Shown piece after piece: positions 1-6,031 of a stretch of DNA of 8,482 nt. A program made the translations under genes and the position numbers. The stretch covers positions 1 through 8,482 of the forward strand of contig JADFFP010000041.1 in NCBI GenBank assembly GCA_022568115.1, given 5' to 3'. The notes under the pieces were generated by a model. It searched no databases. It worked only from the letters and a program-made list of their open reading frames with translations, and was not told the DNA's origin. The number at the start of each line of letters is the position of its first letter. Positions within the stretch are counted from its first letter, which is position 1. This DNA is from Pseudomonadota bacterium (GTDB lineage: Bacteria; Pseudomonadota; Alphaproteobacteria; Sphingomonadales; SMXR01).

Positions 1-1140
1 ATTTCCGCCTGGCTGGCGCTCCCCGGAAACCTGTTTCTGACCTTTATCCGGTTCATTATTATCCCGAGTGTTATTTCCTCGGTCATGCTGGGCATAGCCG
101 GCAGCAATGATATCGCAAAGGTGAGAAAAATCGGCGGGGCGATTGTTGTCTATTTTGTTATTACCTCGGCGGTGGCGGCCACCATCTCGATCGTCGTTAC
201 CACTTTTATCGCCCCCGGCGCGATGGGCGGCGGCGACCTCGGGGCGATCGAGCTGACCCGCAACCTGCCTACCGCACAAAGCCTCGGGGATGATTTGCCC
301 AGGTCTATCGTAAACCTTTTCCCGACCAATCCGGTGGCCTCGATGGCGGAAGGGAAATTGCTGGAAATTGTCATCGCCTCGGTTATTTTCGGGGTTGCCC
401 TGCTGGTCATGAAAAAATCTCAAGCCAAGCCGATGTTGAAGGTTCTGGAATCTATTCAGGGGGCTTCTCTGATAATAATCGATTTTATCATGCGCTTCGC
501 CCCGATCGCCGTGTTTGGCCTGATCAGCAAGGTGGTGATTGAAAGCGGGTTCGAGGTGATTGGCGACCTGGGCGCCTATATGGCCACGTTTCTCCTGATC
601 CTGTTCCTCATTTTGGGATTTTACGCCCTGGTGTTGAAATTGTATGTCGGGCGCAGCCCGCTTGAGTTCGCCGGGAAGATTCGCGAACCTTTTATCCTGG
701 CATTTTCCACCTCATCCTCGTCGGCCACCATGCCGGTAACCCTGCGCACCGCGGAAACCAAACTCAAGGTCGAGCCAACCGTCGCCCGCCTGGTGGTGCC
801 GGTCGGGGCGACCATTAACCTCGATGGCACCGCCGCCTACCAGTCCGTCGTCATTATATTTCTGGCGCAGTTTTTTGGCATCGATCTTTCCATGTTCCAG
901 ATCATAAGCCTGGTGTCAATTTCGGTACTGGCCTCAATCGGCGCGCCCGGCGTTCCGGGGGGCAGCCTGGCCATCCTGATCGGCATTCTGGCCAGTTTCG
1001 GCATTCCCAACGAAGGTTTCGCCCTGATCCTGGCGGTTGACCGGATTCTTGATATGTGCCGGACCTCGGTTAACGTCACCGGCGATCTGGTGACCTGCAC
1101 CGTCATGCAGAAAATCTCGGGCTCAAGGGCATCTCCCTAA
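1..1140 (+). CDS. Acidic amino-acid/dicarboxylate:cation symporter (DAACS family), 5' partial
   Basis: The reading frame is open from base 1 to the TAA at 1138-1140 (379 residues visible). The N-terminus, probably a few tens of residues, lies outside the window, and the ATG at 85 is an internal methionine. The protein is a multi-pass inner-membrane secondary transporter of the GltP/GltPh fold. Visible family marks are the serine-rich hairpin-1 motif FSTSSSSATMP (about 703-735), NLDGT at 817-831 (the family's NMDGT sodium/substrate motif), the glycine/proline-rich hairpin 2 (GAPGVPGG, about 940-963) and the TM8 signature from 1039. By alignment to archaeal GltPh, the residues equivalent to D390, D394, R397, T398, N401 and D405 are all present (codons from 1039, 1051, 1060, 1063, 1072 and 1084). 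Known structures show R397 binding the side-chain carboxylate and D394 the amino group, so I infer glutamate or aspartate as substrate rather than a C4-dicarboxylate. No terminator is visible directly after the stop. Confidence 0.93.
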   Translation: MSAWLALPGNLFLTFIRFIIIPSVISSVMLGIAGSNDIAKVRKIGGAIVVYFVITSAVAATISIVVTTFIAPGAMGGGDLGAIELTRNLPTAQSLGDDLPRSIVNLFPTNPVASMAEGKLLEIVIASVIFGVALLVMKKSQAKPMLKVLESIQGASLIIIDFIMRFAPIAVFGLISKVVIESGFEVIGDLGAYMATFLLILFLILGFYALVLKLYVGRSPLEFAGKIREPFILAFSTSSSSATMPVTLRTAETKLKVEPTVARLVVPVGATINLDGTAAYQSVVIIFLAQFFGIDLSMFQIISLVSISVLASIGAPGVPGGSLAILIGILASFGIPNEGFALILAVDRILDMCRTSVNVTGDLVTCTVMQKISGSRASP

Positions 1141-1150
1141 AGCGTGATTT

Positions 1151-1180
1151 TTGAATCCGCCTGAAATACGGTAATATTGT
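1151..1180 (+). promoter_or_regulatory. Possible promoter for the small secreted-protein gene
   Basis: TTGAAT (1151-1156) resembles a -35 box. It is followed by the AT-rich stretch 1172-1180, which offers TAATAT with a 15-base spacer or TATTGT with an 18-base spacer as a -10 box. Neither spacing is ideal. The region also contains an inverted pair, TTGAAT (1151-1156) and ATTCAA (1181-1186), that could be a regulator site or chance. The start codon at 1212 lies at a plausible distance. This is a weak call. Confidence 0.3.
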
Positions 1181-1211
1181 ATTCAATAATCCAGATGTAA
1201 GGAAAAATGTC

Positions 1212-1466
1212 ATGGCGCTCTTGAAGGTTATCCTGGCCGGTTCTGTGTTTTTATCCGCCGGGGTTTTCACCCTCTCGCTTCCTTCCGGGGTCACGGCCCA
1301 TGAGAAAGACCTGGATAGCCTGGGTTGCCATTACGCCCGCACCCACCGCAATTATCACTGCCACCAAGGGGTCATGGAAGGCCGGACCTTTAAATCAAAG
1401 GGGGACGCCATGCGCAACTGGAACCGGCTGAAAAAAGATAAAAAGGATGAGGACGACTGTCTATAA
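1212..1466 (+). CDS. Small secreted Cys/His-motif protein (YHYH-domain type)
   Basis: This 84-residue protein has a lysine near the N-terminus, a hydrophobic core (residues 6-23) and a likely type I signal-peptidase site after Val-Thr-Ala at residue 29, so the mature part is probably periplasmic or secreted. The mature part carries the pattern GCHYAR-x4-YHCHQG (residues 38-53), with Cys39, His40, His49, Cys50 and His51 forming a potential metal-binding cluster, plus a further Cys83 near the C-terminus. I recall this GCH...YHCH pattern from short exported bacterial proteins annotated as YHYH-domain proteins, whose function is not established. The C-terminus is strongly charged (KKDKKDEDD). The start at 1212 is preferred because TAAGGA (1198-1203) lies about 8 bases upstream. 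An ATG at 1207 is in another frame. The gene stands alone between the transporter and queC and is followed by hairpins, so it is probably transcribed by itself or with the transporter. Confidence 0.8.
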   Translation: MALLKVILAGSVFLSAGVFTLSLPSGVTAHEKDLDSLGCHYARTHRNYHCHQGVMEGRTFKSKGDAMRNWNRLKKDKKDEDDCL

Positions 1467-1490
1467 ACCGGTTTAAAATCAAAACCGGTT
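1466..1490 (+). repeat. Hairpin built of two AAACCGGTT palindromes
   Basis: Arms 1466-1474 (AACCGGTTT) and 1482-1490 (AAACCGGTT) pair perfectly over 9 bp around a 7-base loop. Each arm is itself a palindrome, so the element is also a direct repeat with centres 17 bases apart. It overlaps the last bases of the small gene's stop codon. It could be a 3' stem-loop of that transcript or a paired protein-binding site. The sequence alone does not decide. Confidence 0.5.
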
Positions 1491-1539
1491 AAAACATCGC
1501 ATGACAGGACCCTGAATTTCTGTCATTTGATGTTTTTTT
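1491..1539 (+). terminator. Probable rho-independent terminator upstream of queC
   Basis: AAAACATC (1491-1498) pairs with GATGTTTT (1529-1536), and ATGACAG (1501-1507) pairs with CTGTCAT (1520-1526). This gives an 8 bp stem, a 2x2 internal bulge, a 7 bp stem and a 12-base loop. The structure runs into seven consecutive T (1533-1539). It would end the transcript of the 84-residue protein before queC. I compared it with the preQ1-I riboswitch pattern and saw no matching loop or A-rich pseudoknot tail. Confidence 0.6.
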
Positions 1540-1558
1540 ATAAAGGCTTGCTGAAACC

Positions 1559-2236
1559 ATGAAAAAGGCGGTGATACTTTTAAGCGGGGGGATGGACAGC
1601 GCCACCATCCTGGCGATCGCCAGGCGGGACGCCTTTGAGTGCTATGCCCTGAGCTATAGTTACGGCCAGCGCCATGATGTCGAACTGATTGCCGCCAACA
1701 AGATCGCCAAAGCCTCCGCCGTCAAGGAACACCAGACCATTGAAATCGATCTCGGCGCTTTCGGCGGCAGCGCGCTGACCGCTGAAATTCCGGTTCCCAA
1801 GCACCGCACCGAGATCGGCGGCGAGATTCCCATCACCTACGTGCCGGCCAGGAACACGGTTTTTCTCTCTTTTGCCCTGGCTTATCTCGATGTGATTGGC
1901 GCCGACGCGATATTCATCGGCGTCAACGCGCTGGATTATTCCGGTTATCCCGACTGCCGCCCCGAATACATTGAGGCTTTTGAGAAAATGGCCAATCTCG
2001 CGACCAGGAGGGGTGTCGAGGGGAAACACCCGATCAAGATTGAAACCCCGCTGCTTTACATGTCCAAGGCCGGGATCATCAAGGCCGGCGCCGCTTTGAA
2101 GGTCGACTATGGGATGACCATCTCCTGCTACGACCCGGACAAAACGGGGCGCGCGTGCGGGGCGTGCGATGCCTGTATTTTAAGGAAAAATGGCTTTGAG
2201 GAGGCCGGGATCGCCGACCCGACAAAATATCAATGA
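1559..2236 (+). CDS. queC: 7-cyano-7-deazaguanine (preQ0) synthase QueC
   Basis: This cytoplasmic ATP-dependent ligase converts 7-carboxy-7-deazaguanine (CDG) and ammonia to preQ0 in queuosine biosynthesis. It has 225 residues, the usual QueC length. The PP-loop nucleotide motif SGGMDS is at residues 9-14. The C-terminal zinc site of four cysteines is visible as Cys190, Cys200, Cys203 and Cys206 (pattern C-x9-C-x2-C-x2-C). The family segments [10 protein letters not shown] and [14 protein letters not shown] are also recognisable. The ATG at 1559 is the only reasonable start, since no in-frame start lies just upstream. Its ribosome site is weak: AAAGG at 1542-1546 with a long 12-base spacing. 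The gene overlaps queE by 4 bases (ATGA), which suggests translational coupling. A terminator-like hairpin just upstream implies that queC has its own promoter, but I could not pick out a convincing one. Confidence 0.96.
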   Translation: MKKAVILLSGGMDSATILAIARRDAFECYALSYSYGQRHDVELIAANKIAKASAVKEHQTIEIDLGAFGGSALTAEIPVPKHRTEIGGEIPITYVPARNTVFLSFALAYLDVIGADAIFIGVNALDYSGYPDCRPEYIEAFEKMANLATRRGVEGKHPIKIETPLLYMSKAGIIKAGAALKVDYGMTISCYDPDKTGRACGACDACILRKNGFEEAGIADPTKYQ

Positions 2237-2859
2237 GCTATACCGTCAAGGAAATGTTTTTCACGTATCAGGGTGAAGGGGCGCGCACCGGGCGGGCGTC
2301 GCTGTTCGTCCGCTTTGCCGGCTGCAATTTGTGGTCGGGGCTGGAAAAGGATCGCGCAGGGGCCGTCTGCAAATTCTGCGATACCGACTTCGTCGGCACA
2401 AATGGCCCAGGCGGCGGCAAGTTCAAAAGCGCCGAAGAATTGGCCAAAAAGGCCTCAAGCCTTTGGCCCGGCGGGAATAAATATGCGGTCTTTACCGGCG
2501 GCGAGCCGCTGCTGCAACTGGATGACGCCTTGACCAAAGCTTTTCATGCCGAAGGCTTCCAGGTGGCGGTTGAGAGTAATGGAACGATAGAGGCCCCTGA
2601 GGGCATCGACTGGCTGACCGTCAGCCCCAAATCGCAAGCGCCGCTTGTCCAGACCTCTGGCGATGAATTGAAACTTGTTTACCCGCAGGTCGAAAATAAC
2701 CCTGAGGATTTTGAGGGGCTCGATTTCAAGGTGTTCTCGCTGCAACCGATGGACGGGCCGGCCTTGAAGGAAAATACTGAAAAAACCCTCATCTATTGCG
2801 CCGCCCACCCGGGTTGGCGCCTCTCCCTCCAGGCGCACAAAATCTGGGATATAGCTTAA
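2233..2859 (+). CDS. queE: 7-carboxy-7-deazaguanine (CDG) synthase QueE, radical SAM enzyme
   Basis: This enzyme rearranges 6-carboxy-5,6,7,8-tetrahydropterin to CDG, the step before QueC. It has 208 residues. The N-terminus [16 protein letters not shown] is typical of the family. The cluster cysteines are Cys31, Cys46 and Cys49, giving a CX14CX2C spacing in place of the classical radical-SAM CX3CX2C. I know this expanded form from characterised QueE enzymes such as the Burkholderia protein. The SAM-binding GGEP motif is at residues 89-92, ESNGT follows near 115, and the C-terminal [10 protein letters not shown] resembles the family's SLQxHK ending. Translation probably couples to queC through the ATGA overlap. 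The stop codon lies in a TTAA shared with the convergent queF. Confidence 0.95.
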   Translation: MSYTVKEMFFTYQGEGARTGRASLFVRFAGCNLWSGLEKDRAGAVCKFCDTDFVGTNGPGGGKFKSAEELAKKASSLWPGGNKYAVFTGGEPLLQLDDALTKAFHAEGFQVAVESNGTIEAPEGIDWLTVSPKSQAPLVQTSGDELKLVYPQVENNPEDFEGLDFKVFSLQPMDGPALKENTEKTLIYCAAHPGWRLSLQAHKIWDIA

Positions 2860-3317
2860 CCCCGCCCCCGGTAAGGACCGACCCCGGTGTCGGGGACATA
2901 GAGACCATCCGGCAAATCGCCGATCTGGTAGAAGACGTCGATCGGGATGCCGCCCCGCGGGTACCAGTAGCCGTTGATGCGCAGCCATTTTGGTTTCATC
3001 GCCTTAACCAGCCGCTTGGCGATCATCACCGTGCAGTCCTCGTGGAAGGCGGCAAAATTGCGGAACGAGTGCATAAAAAGCTTCAGCGATTTGCTCTCGA
3101 CAATCACCCTGTCCGGCACGTAATCGATCACGAAATGGGCGAAATCGGGCTGGCCGGTGACCGGGCACAGCGAGGTAAATTCCGGGCAGGTAAAGCGCAC
3201 CAGGTAATCGGCATCGCCATGCGGGTTATCGACCACCTCGAGAATTGCCTTAGCGGGGCTTTCCGGCAGCGGGGATGGTTTCCCCAGGTGTTTCAGGTTT
3301 TTCATTTTCCCGGTCAT
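2856..3317 (-). CDS. queF: NADPH-dependent preQ0 reductase QueF (preQ1 synthase), short type I form
   Basis: QueF reduces the nitrile of preQ0 to the aminomethyl group of preQ1 with NADPH. At 153 residues it is the unimodular form related to Bacillus QueF. The catalytic pair is visible as Cys51 and Asp58 in [11 protein letters not shown], with the same 7-residue spacing as Cys55 and Asp62 of B. subtilis. The family motif ESKSLKLF (residues 74-81) and the HED segment (92-94) follow. Cys95 sits 44 residues after Cys51, matching the B. subtilis Cys55-Cys99 pair that forms a protective disulfide, so redox protection is probably conserved. The start at 3317 is provisional: neither it nor the internal ATG at 3305 (Met5) has a strong ribosome site. 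The gene converges on queE with a 4-base overlap of stop codons. Confidence 0.95.
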   Translation of the reverse strand: MTGKMKNLKHLGKPSPLPESPAKAILEVVDNPHGDADYLVRFTCPEFTSLCPVTGQPDFAHFVIDYVPDRVIVESKSLKLFMHSFRNFAAFHEDCTVMIAKRLVKAMKPKWLRINGYWYPRGGIPIDVFYQIGDLPDGLYVPDTGVGPYRGRG

Positions 3318-3332
3318 ATTTGCGTGAGCCCG

Positions 3333-3360
3333 TTTGTTTCGCCCAGAAAAGCGGTATAAT
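3333..3360 (+). promoter_or_regulatory. Candidate sigma-70 promoter of the yceI-to-modC operon
   Basis: A perfect TATAAT -10 box lies at 3355-3360. A weak -35 is read as TTTGTT at 3333-3338 (16-base spacer) or TTGTTT at 3334-3339 (15-base spacer). The predicted transcript start near 3367 leaves about 30 bases of leader with purine-rich ribosome sites before the GTG at 3397. The -10 also reads TATTAT on the other strand, so a divergent promoter for queF from the same region is possible. Confidence 0.55.
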
Positions 3361-3396
3361 ACAAAATCCTCGCAAAAGGAAAGGATTAGTCATCAA

Positions 3397-4041
3397 GTGT
3401 TATCAGCATTTAAAATCCCGGCCGTGGTTTTGATTTTAGCGCTGACCAGCTGTAATACCGCCAAAAATCTGGCGGCGAATTTTATCCCGACCGGCAAACA
3501 GGACGTCGAACTGACGGAGATCAGATCAGGCGACTATACCCTTGACCCCGAACACAGCTACGTCAGCTTTTCATTTGACCATATGGGCTTTTCAACCACC
3601 CGCGCCCGTTTTGATCAGGTCGCGGCCACCCTTAATTTTAACAGCCTCACCCCCGGCCAGGCTGCCCTGTCCATTACCCTCAATATGGCCAGTGTTAATA
3701 CCAACGTGGCAAAATTTGATGAGTTGCTGCGAAGCGATGATTTCTTTGACGTGGAAAAATTTCCGGAAGCCACGTTCCTTTCCGATGCGGTTTATTTCAC
3801 CAGCGATACCACCGCCGAAGTGCCGGGCACCCTGACCCTTCATGGAGTATCACAGAAAGTGGTCTTTTATGTCACCTTCCAAGGCGCCGGAAAAAACTGG
3901 ATCAGCGGAAAATATACCCTGGGCTTTTCCGCCAAAGCGGTTGTCAACCGTTCAGCCTTCGGCCTGAAAAACCTGCTGGCTTTGACCGGTGATGAAGTTA
4001 CAATAGAGATTGATGCCGAGTTCAATTTGCTGGAGGACTAG
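3397..4041 (+). CDS. YceI-family lipoprotein
   Basis: I place the start at the GTG at 3397 (214 residues). AAGGA at 3381-3385 precedes it, and the start gives a compact lipoprotein signal: a hydrophobic stretch at residues 7-17 and the lipobox LTSC with lipidated Cys19. The longer open frame back to the TTG at 3334 would put the promoter-like TATAAT inside the coding region and spoil the signal peptide. The residue after the lipid cysteine is Asn, which by the E. coli +2 rule favours the outer membrane. The YceI domain spans about residues 46-212. It opens with YTLDPEHSYVSFSFDHMGF, continues through DDFFDVEKFPEATF and LTLHGVSQKVVF, and ends in FGLKNLL...GDEVTIEIDAEF. YceI proteins form a lipocalin-like barrel, and structures show bound isoprenoid chains such as polyprenyl quinones. 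The gene heads a tightly packed operon, and cytochrome b561 starts 1 base after its stop. Confidence 0.9.
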   Translation: MLSAFKIPAVVLILALTSCNTAKNLAANFIPTGKQDVELTEIRSGDYTLDPEHSYVSFSFDHMGFSTTRARFDQVAATLNFNSLTPGQAALSITLNMASVNTNVAKFDELLRSDDFFDVEKFPEATFLSDAVYFTSDTTAEVPGTLTLHGVSQKVVFYVTFQGAGKNWISGKYTLGFSAKAVVNRSAFGLKNLLALTGDEVTIEIDAEFNLLED

Positions 4042-4042
4042 A

Positions 4043-4612
4043 ATGACCCGTGAACCGGAAGGCAAAAAGTATAATTCCGTGGCAATCGCGTTCCACTGGG
4101 TTATCGCCATCCTGGTCATTTTTATGCTGTTTTGGGGACGCTACATGACGGACCTGCCAAAGGGCAGTTTTGAGCGCCTGGAGGGCTTTCAGCTCCACTT
4201 TTCAATCGGCATCACGATCCTGTTATTAAGCGTTTTGCGCCTGATCTGGCGGCTCATGAATCCGGCCCCGCCGCTGCTTGAAACCATGAAAAAATCTGAA
4301 AAAATATTGGCAAAAACAACCCATTATCTTTTCTATGGTCTCTTGATCATCCTGCCCCTGGCCGGCTGGGCGACCGTCTCGACTTCAAGCCTGGATGTCC
4401 CGATCATTTTTTTCGATCTGTTCCAGTGGCCCTGGTTCCCGGGGGTCCATGACATTGAAAACCGCAAAATTATTTATGAAGTTTTCAAGCAAATGCACGT
4501 CACAATCGGCTGGGTAATGCTGGGGCTGGTGGTGCTGCACGTCCTGGCAGCCGTCAGACACGCCCTGATCCTGAAGGACGGCACCCTGAAGCGCATGTGG
4601 CCGGGAAAATAA
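4043..4612 (+). CDS. Cytochrome b561 (CybB/YceJ-type di-heme membrane protein)
   Basis: This is a 189-residue integral inner-membrane cytochrome with four predicted transmembrane segments, around residues 12-32, 51-71, 92-112 and 153-173. Candidate heme-ligating histidines are His18 (AFHW), His52 (LHFSIG), His152 (QMHVTIG) and His166 (VLHVLA). His94 and His173 lie close by. The pattern fits the bacterial b561 family (E. coli CybB, YodB, YceJ), which exchanges electrons with the quinone pool; CybB has been described as a superoxide:ubiquinone oxidoreductase. The ATG at 4043 is chosen because GGAGG (4032-4036) lies 6 bases upstream. An in-frame ATG at 4010 would overlap the preceding gene needlessly. 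Genes of this type commonly neighbour yceI, as in E. coli yceJ-yceI; here one yceI-type gene lies on each side. Confidence 0.93.
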   Translation: MTREPEGKKYNSVAIAFHWVIAILVIFMLFWGRYMTDLPKGSFERLEGFQLHFSIGITILLLSVLRLIWRLMNPAPPLLETMKKSEKILAKTTHYLFYGLLIILPLAGWATVSTSSLDVPIIFFDLFQWPWFPGVHDIENRKIIYEVFKQMHVTIGWVMLGLVVLHVLAAVRHALILKDGTLKRMWPGK

Positions 4613-5187
4613 TGGCAAAACATTTCCTGATCGCCTGGCTGGTTTTTTCGATGGGGTTCCTTACCGTTGCCCGGGCGGAGCAATGGACGCTGGTTAAAGA
4701 GGAAAGTTTTATCCGCTTCTCCGGGCTTCAGATCGGCCGGCCCTTTGAGGGCGAATTCAAGGATTTCAGCGCCTCCATCTGCTTTGAGGAGGATAATCTG
4801 GCGGCGGCCTCCATTTCCCTTGTGATTGATATGGAAAGCGCCACCACCGGCATCTTCGAGCGTGATGAAATCCTGAAGGCCCCGGAATGGATGGACAGCG
4901 CAGGTTATCCCACCGCAACCTTCCGGATTACGGCGATCGAAAGGCTTGGGCCGGACAGCTATCAGGGGAACGGTTTTTTGGAAATGAAGGGGGTTTCAAG
5001 AGAGGTTACCCTTCCCTTTATCCTGAATTTGGTGGACAATACCGCCTCCGGCTCTTTGACCATTGACCGCCGCGACTTCGACATCGGCGAAGGCCGCTGG
5101 GGCGAAACCGAACAGTGGGTCGGCTTTGAGATCGAAATTAATTTCACAGTCACGGCAATTCCTACTGGAGCAGCGTGTGAAAAATAA
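4612..5187 (+). CDS. YceI-family periplasmic protein (second copy)
   Basis: The ATG at 4612 shares one base with the cytochrome stop (TAATG). It gives a 191-residue protein with a clear type I signal peptide, cleaved after Ala-Arg-Ala at residue 22. A GTG at 4597 is in frame but less likely. The YceI-like features are WTLVKEESFIRFSG at the mature N-terminus, the central DEILKAPEWMDSAGYPTATF (matching the family segment where the first copy has DDFFDVEKFPEATF), GFLEMKGVSREVTLPF, and a final RRDFDIGEGRW. It differs strongly from the lipoprotein copy, so it is not a recent duplicate. The mature protein has two cysteines, Cys57 and Cys189 near the C-terminus. Whether they pair is unknown. It is probably soluble in the periplasm and works with the b561. 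No strong ribosome site is visible, so translation may depend on coupling. Confidence 0.85.
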   Translation: MAKHFLIAWLVFSMGFLTVARAEQWTLVKEESFIRFSGLQIGRPFEGEFKDFSASICFEEDNLAAASISLVIDMESATTGIFERDEILKAPEWMDSAGYPTATFRITAIERLGPDSYQGNGFLEMKGVSREVTLPFILNLVDNTASGSLTIDRRDFDIGEGRWGETEQWVGFEIEINFTVTAIPTGAACEK

Positions 5188-6031
5188 TACCGGCCTGGTC
5201 AGCACCGACTGGCTTCTGGAACACCTGAACGATCCGGATCTGGTGATTTTGCATTGCTCTTATTTCCTGGGCGCGCCCGGGTGGAGCCCGGAAGCCAGCT
5301 ACAGCCGCAATCATATTCCCGGCGCCCGGCTTTTTGATGTCGACAAAATTGCCGACCCCACCAGCCCCCTGCCCCACATGATGCCCAGCGCTGATGCCTT
5401 CGCGGAGGCCGCCGGCCGGCTTGGCATCGGCAATGATGACCAGGTGGTGGTCTATGATGACGGCGGGGTCCGCCCGGCGTTCCGGGTGTGGTGGACCCTC
5501 AAGACCTTTGGCCATGACCAGGTGGCGGTTCTCGACGGCGGCCTTGGGAAATGGCTGATGGAAGGAAAACCCGCCACCACCGGCGTCCCGGAAATCCGGG
5601 CAAAGGATTACACCGCTGATTTTCAACCGGAAAATATTGCCTGTAAAAAGGATATTCTGGAAAACCTTAAAAGTAAAAACTGTGAGGTGCTGGACGCCCG
5701 CGGGCCGGGGCGTTTTACCGGCACCGAGGAGGAGCCCCGCGCGGGCATGCGTTCGGGCCATATCCCGGGCTCCAGAAATCTTTACTACGGCAGCCTCCTT
5801 AATTCTGACGGCACGCTGAAAAATGACGCCGAGCTGAAAAGCCTGGTGCAAAAGTGCCGCCTCAGGGACGGCGCACCGGTGATCACCTCGTGCGGGTCGG
5901 GCATGACCGCGGCAATTCTGGCGTTCGCCCTGAAACGTCTCGGGGTCAGCCGCGTCCGGCTCTATGACGGGTCGTGGGCCGACTGGGGCAGCGACCCGGC
6001 AACCCCGGTCGAGACCGGCGGGGGATCCTGA
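5177..6031 (+). CDS. sseA: 3-mercaptopyruvate sulfurtransferase (tandem rhodanese domains)
   Basis: The GTG at 5177 follows GGAG (5167-5170) by 6 bases and gives 284 residues, the normal length of SseA. The gene overlaps the preceding one by 11 bases. Longer frames upstream lie inside the YceI gene and have no homology. There are two rhodanese domains: an N-terminal non-catalytic one (about 1-140, with HIPGARLFDVDKIAD and DDGGVRPAFRVWWTLK) and a C-terminal catalytic one (about 160-275). The catalytic Cys239 lies in CGSGMT, close to the mercaptopyruvate-type loop CGSGVT and unlike the CRKG-type loop of thiosulfate sulfurtransferases. Arg179 and Arg188 in RFTGTEEEPR match the substrate-binding arginines of rat MPST, with identical spacing to each other and to the cysteine. 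It transfers sulfur from 3-mercaptopyruvate to thiol or cyanide acceptors, forming an enzyme persulfide. No signal peptide is seen, so it is cytoplasmic. Confidence 0.93.
   Translation: MKNNTGLVSTDWLLEHLNDPDLVILHCSYFLGAPGWSPEASYSRNHIPGARLFDVDKIADPTSPLPHMMPSADAFAEAAGRLGIGNDDQVVVYDDGGVRPAFRVWWTLKTFGHDQVAVLDGGLGKWLMEGKPATTGVPEIRAKDYTADFQPENIACKKDILENLKSKNCEVLDARGPGRFTGTEEEPRAGMRSGHIPGSRNLYYGSLLNSDGTLKNDAELKSLVQKCRLRDGAPVITSCGSGMTAAILAFALKRLGVSRVRLYDGSWADWGSDPATPVETGGGS

Noticed and set aside
1491..1558. preQ1 riboswitch upstream of queC
   Set aside because: The hairpin loop and the U-rich tail do not match the preQ1-I core (short C-rich loop followed by an A-rich pseudoknot tail). An intrinsic terminator explains the structure better.
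2882..2895. CCCCG/CGGGG hairpin as a terminator for queE
   Set aside because: The stem is only 5 bp, lies within queF coding sequence and has no T-run after it.
2796..3359. 187-codon open frame on the + strand across queF
   Set aside because: It is antisense to queF, which has catalytic Cys, Asp and the family motif. The frame shows no homology that I recognise.
3334..3396. TTG-initiated N-terminal extension of the YceI lipoprotein
   Set aside because: It contains the TATAAT box, has no ribosome site, and would put 21 charged residues before the lipoprotein signal. The GTG at 3397 is better placed.
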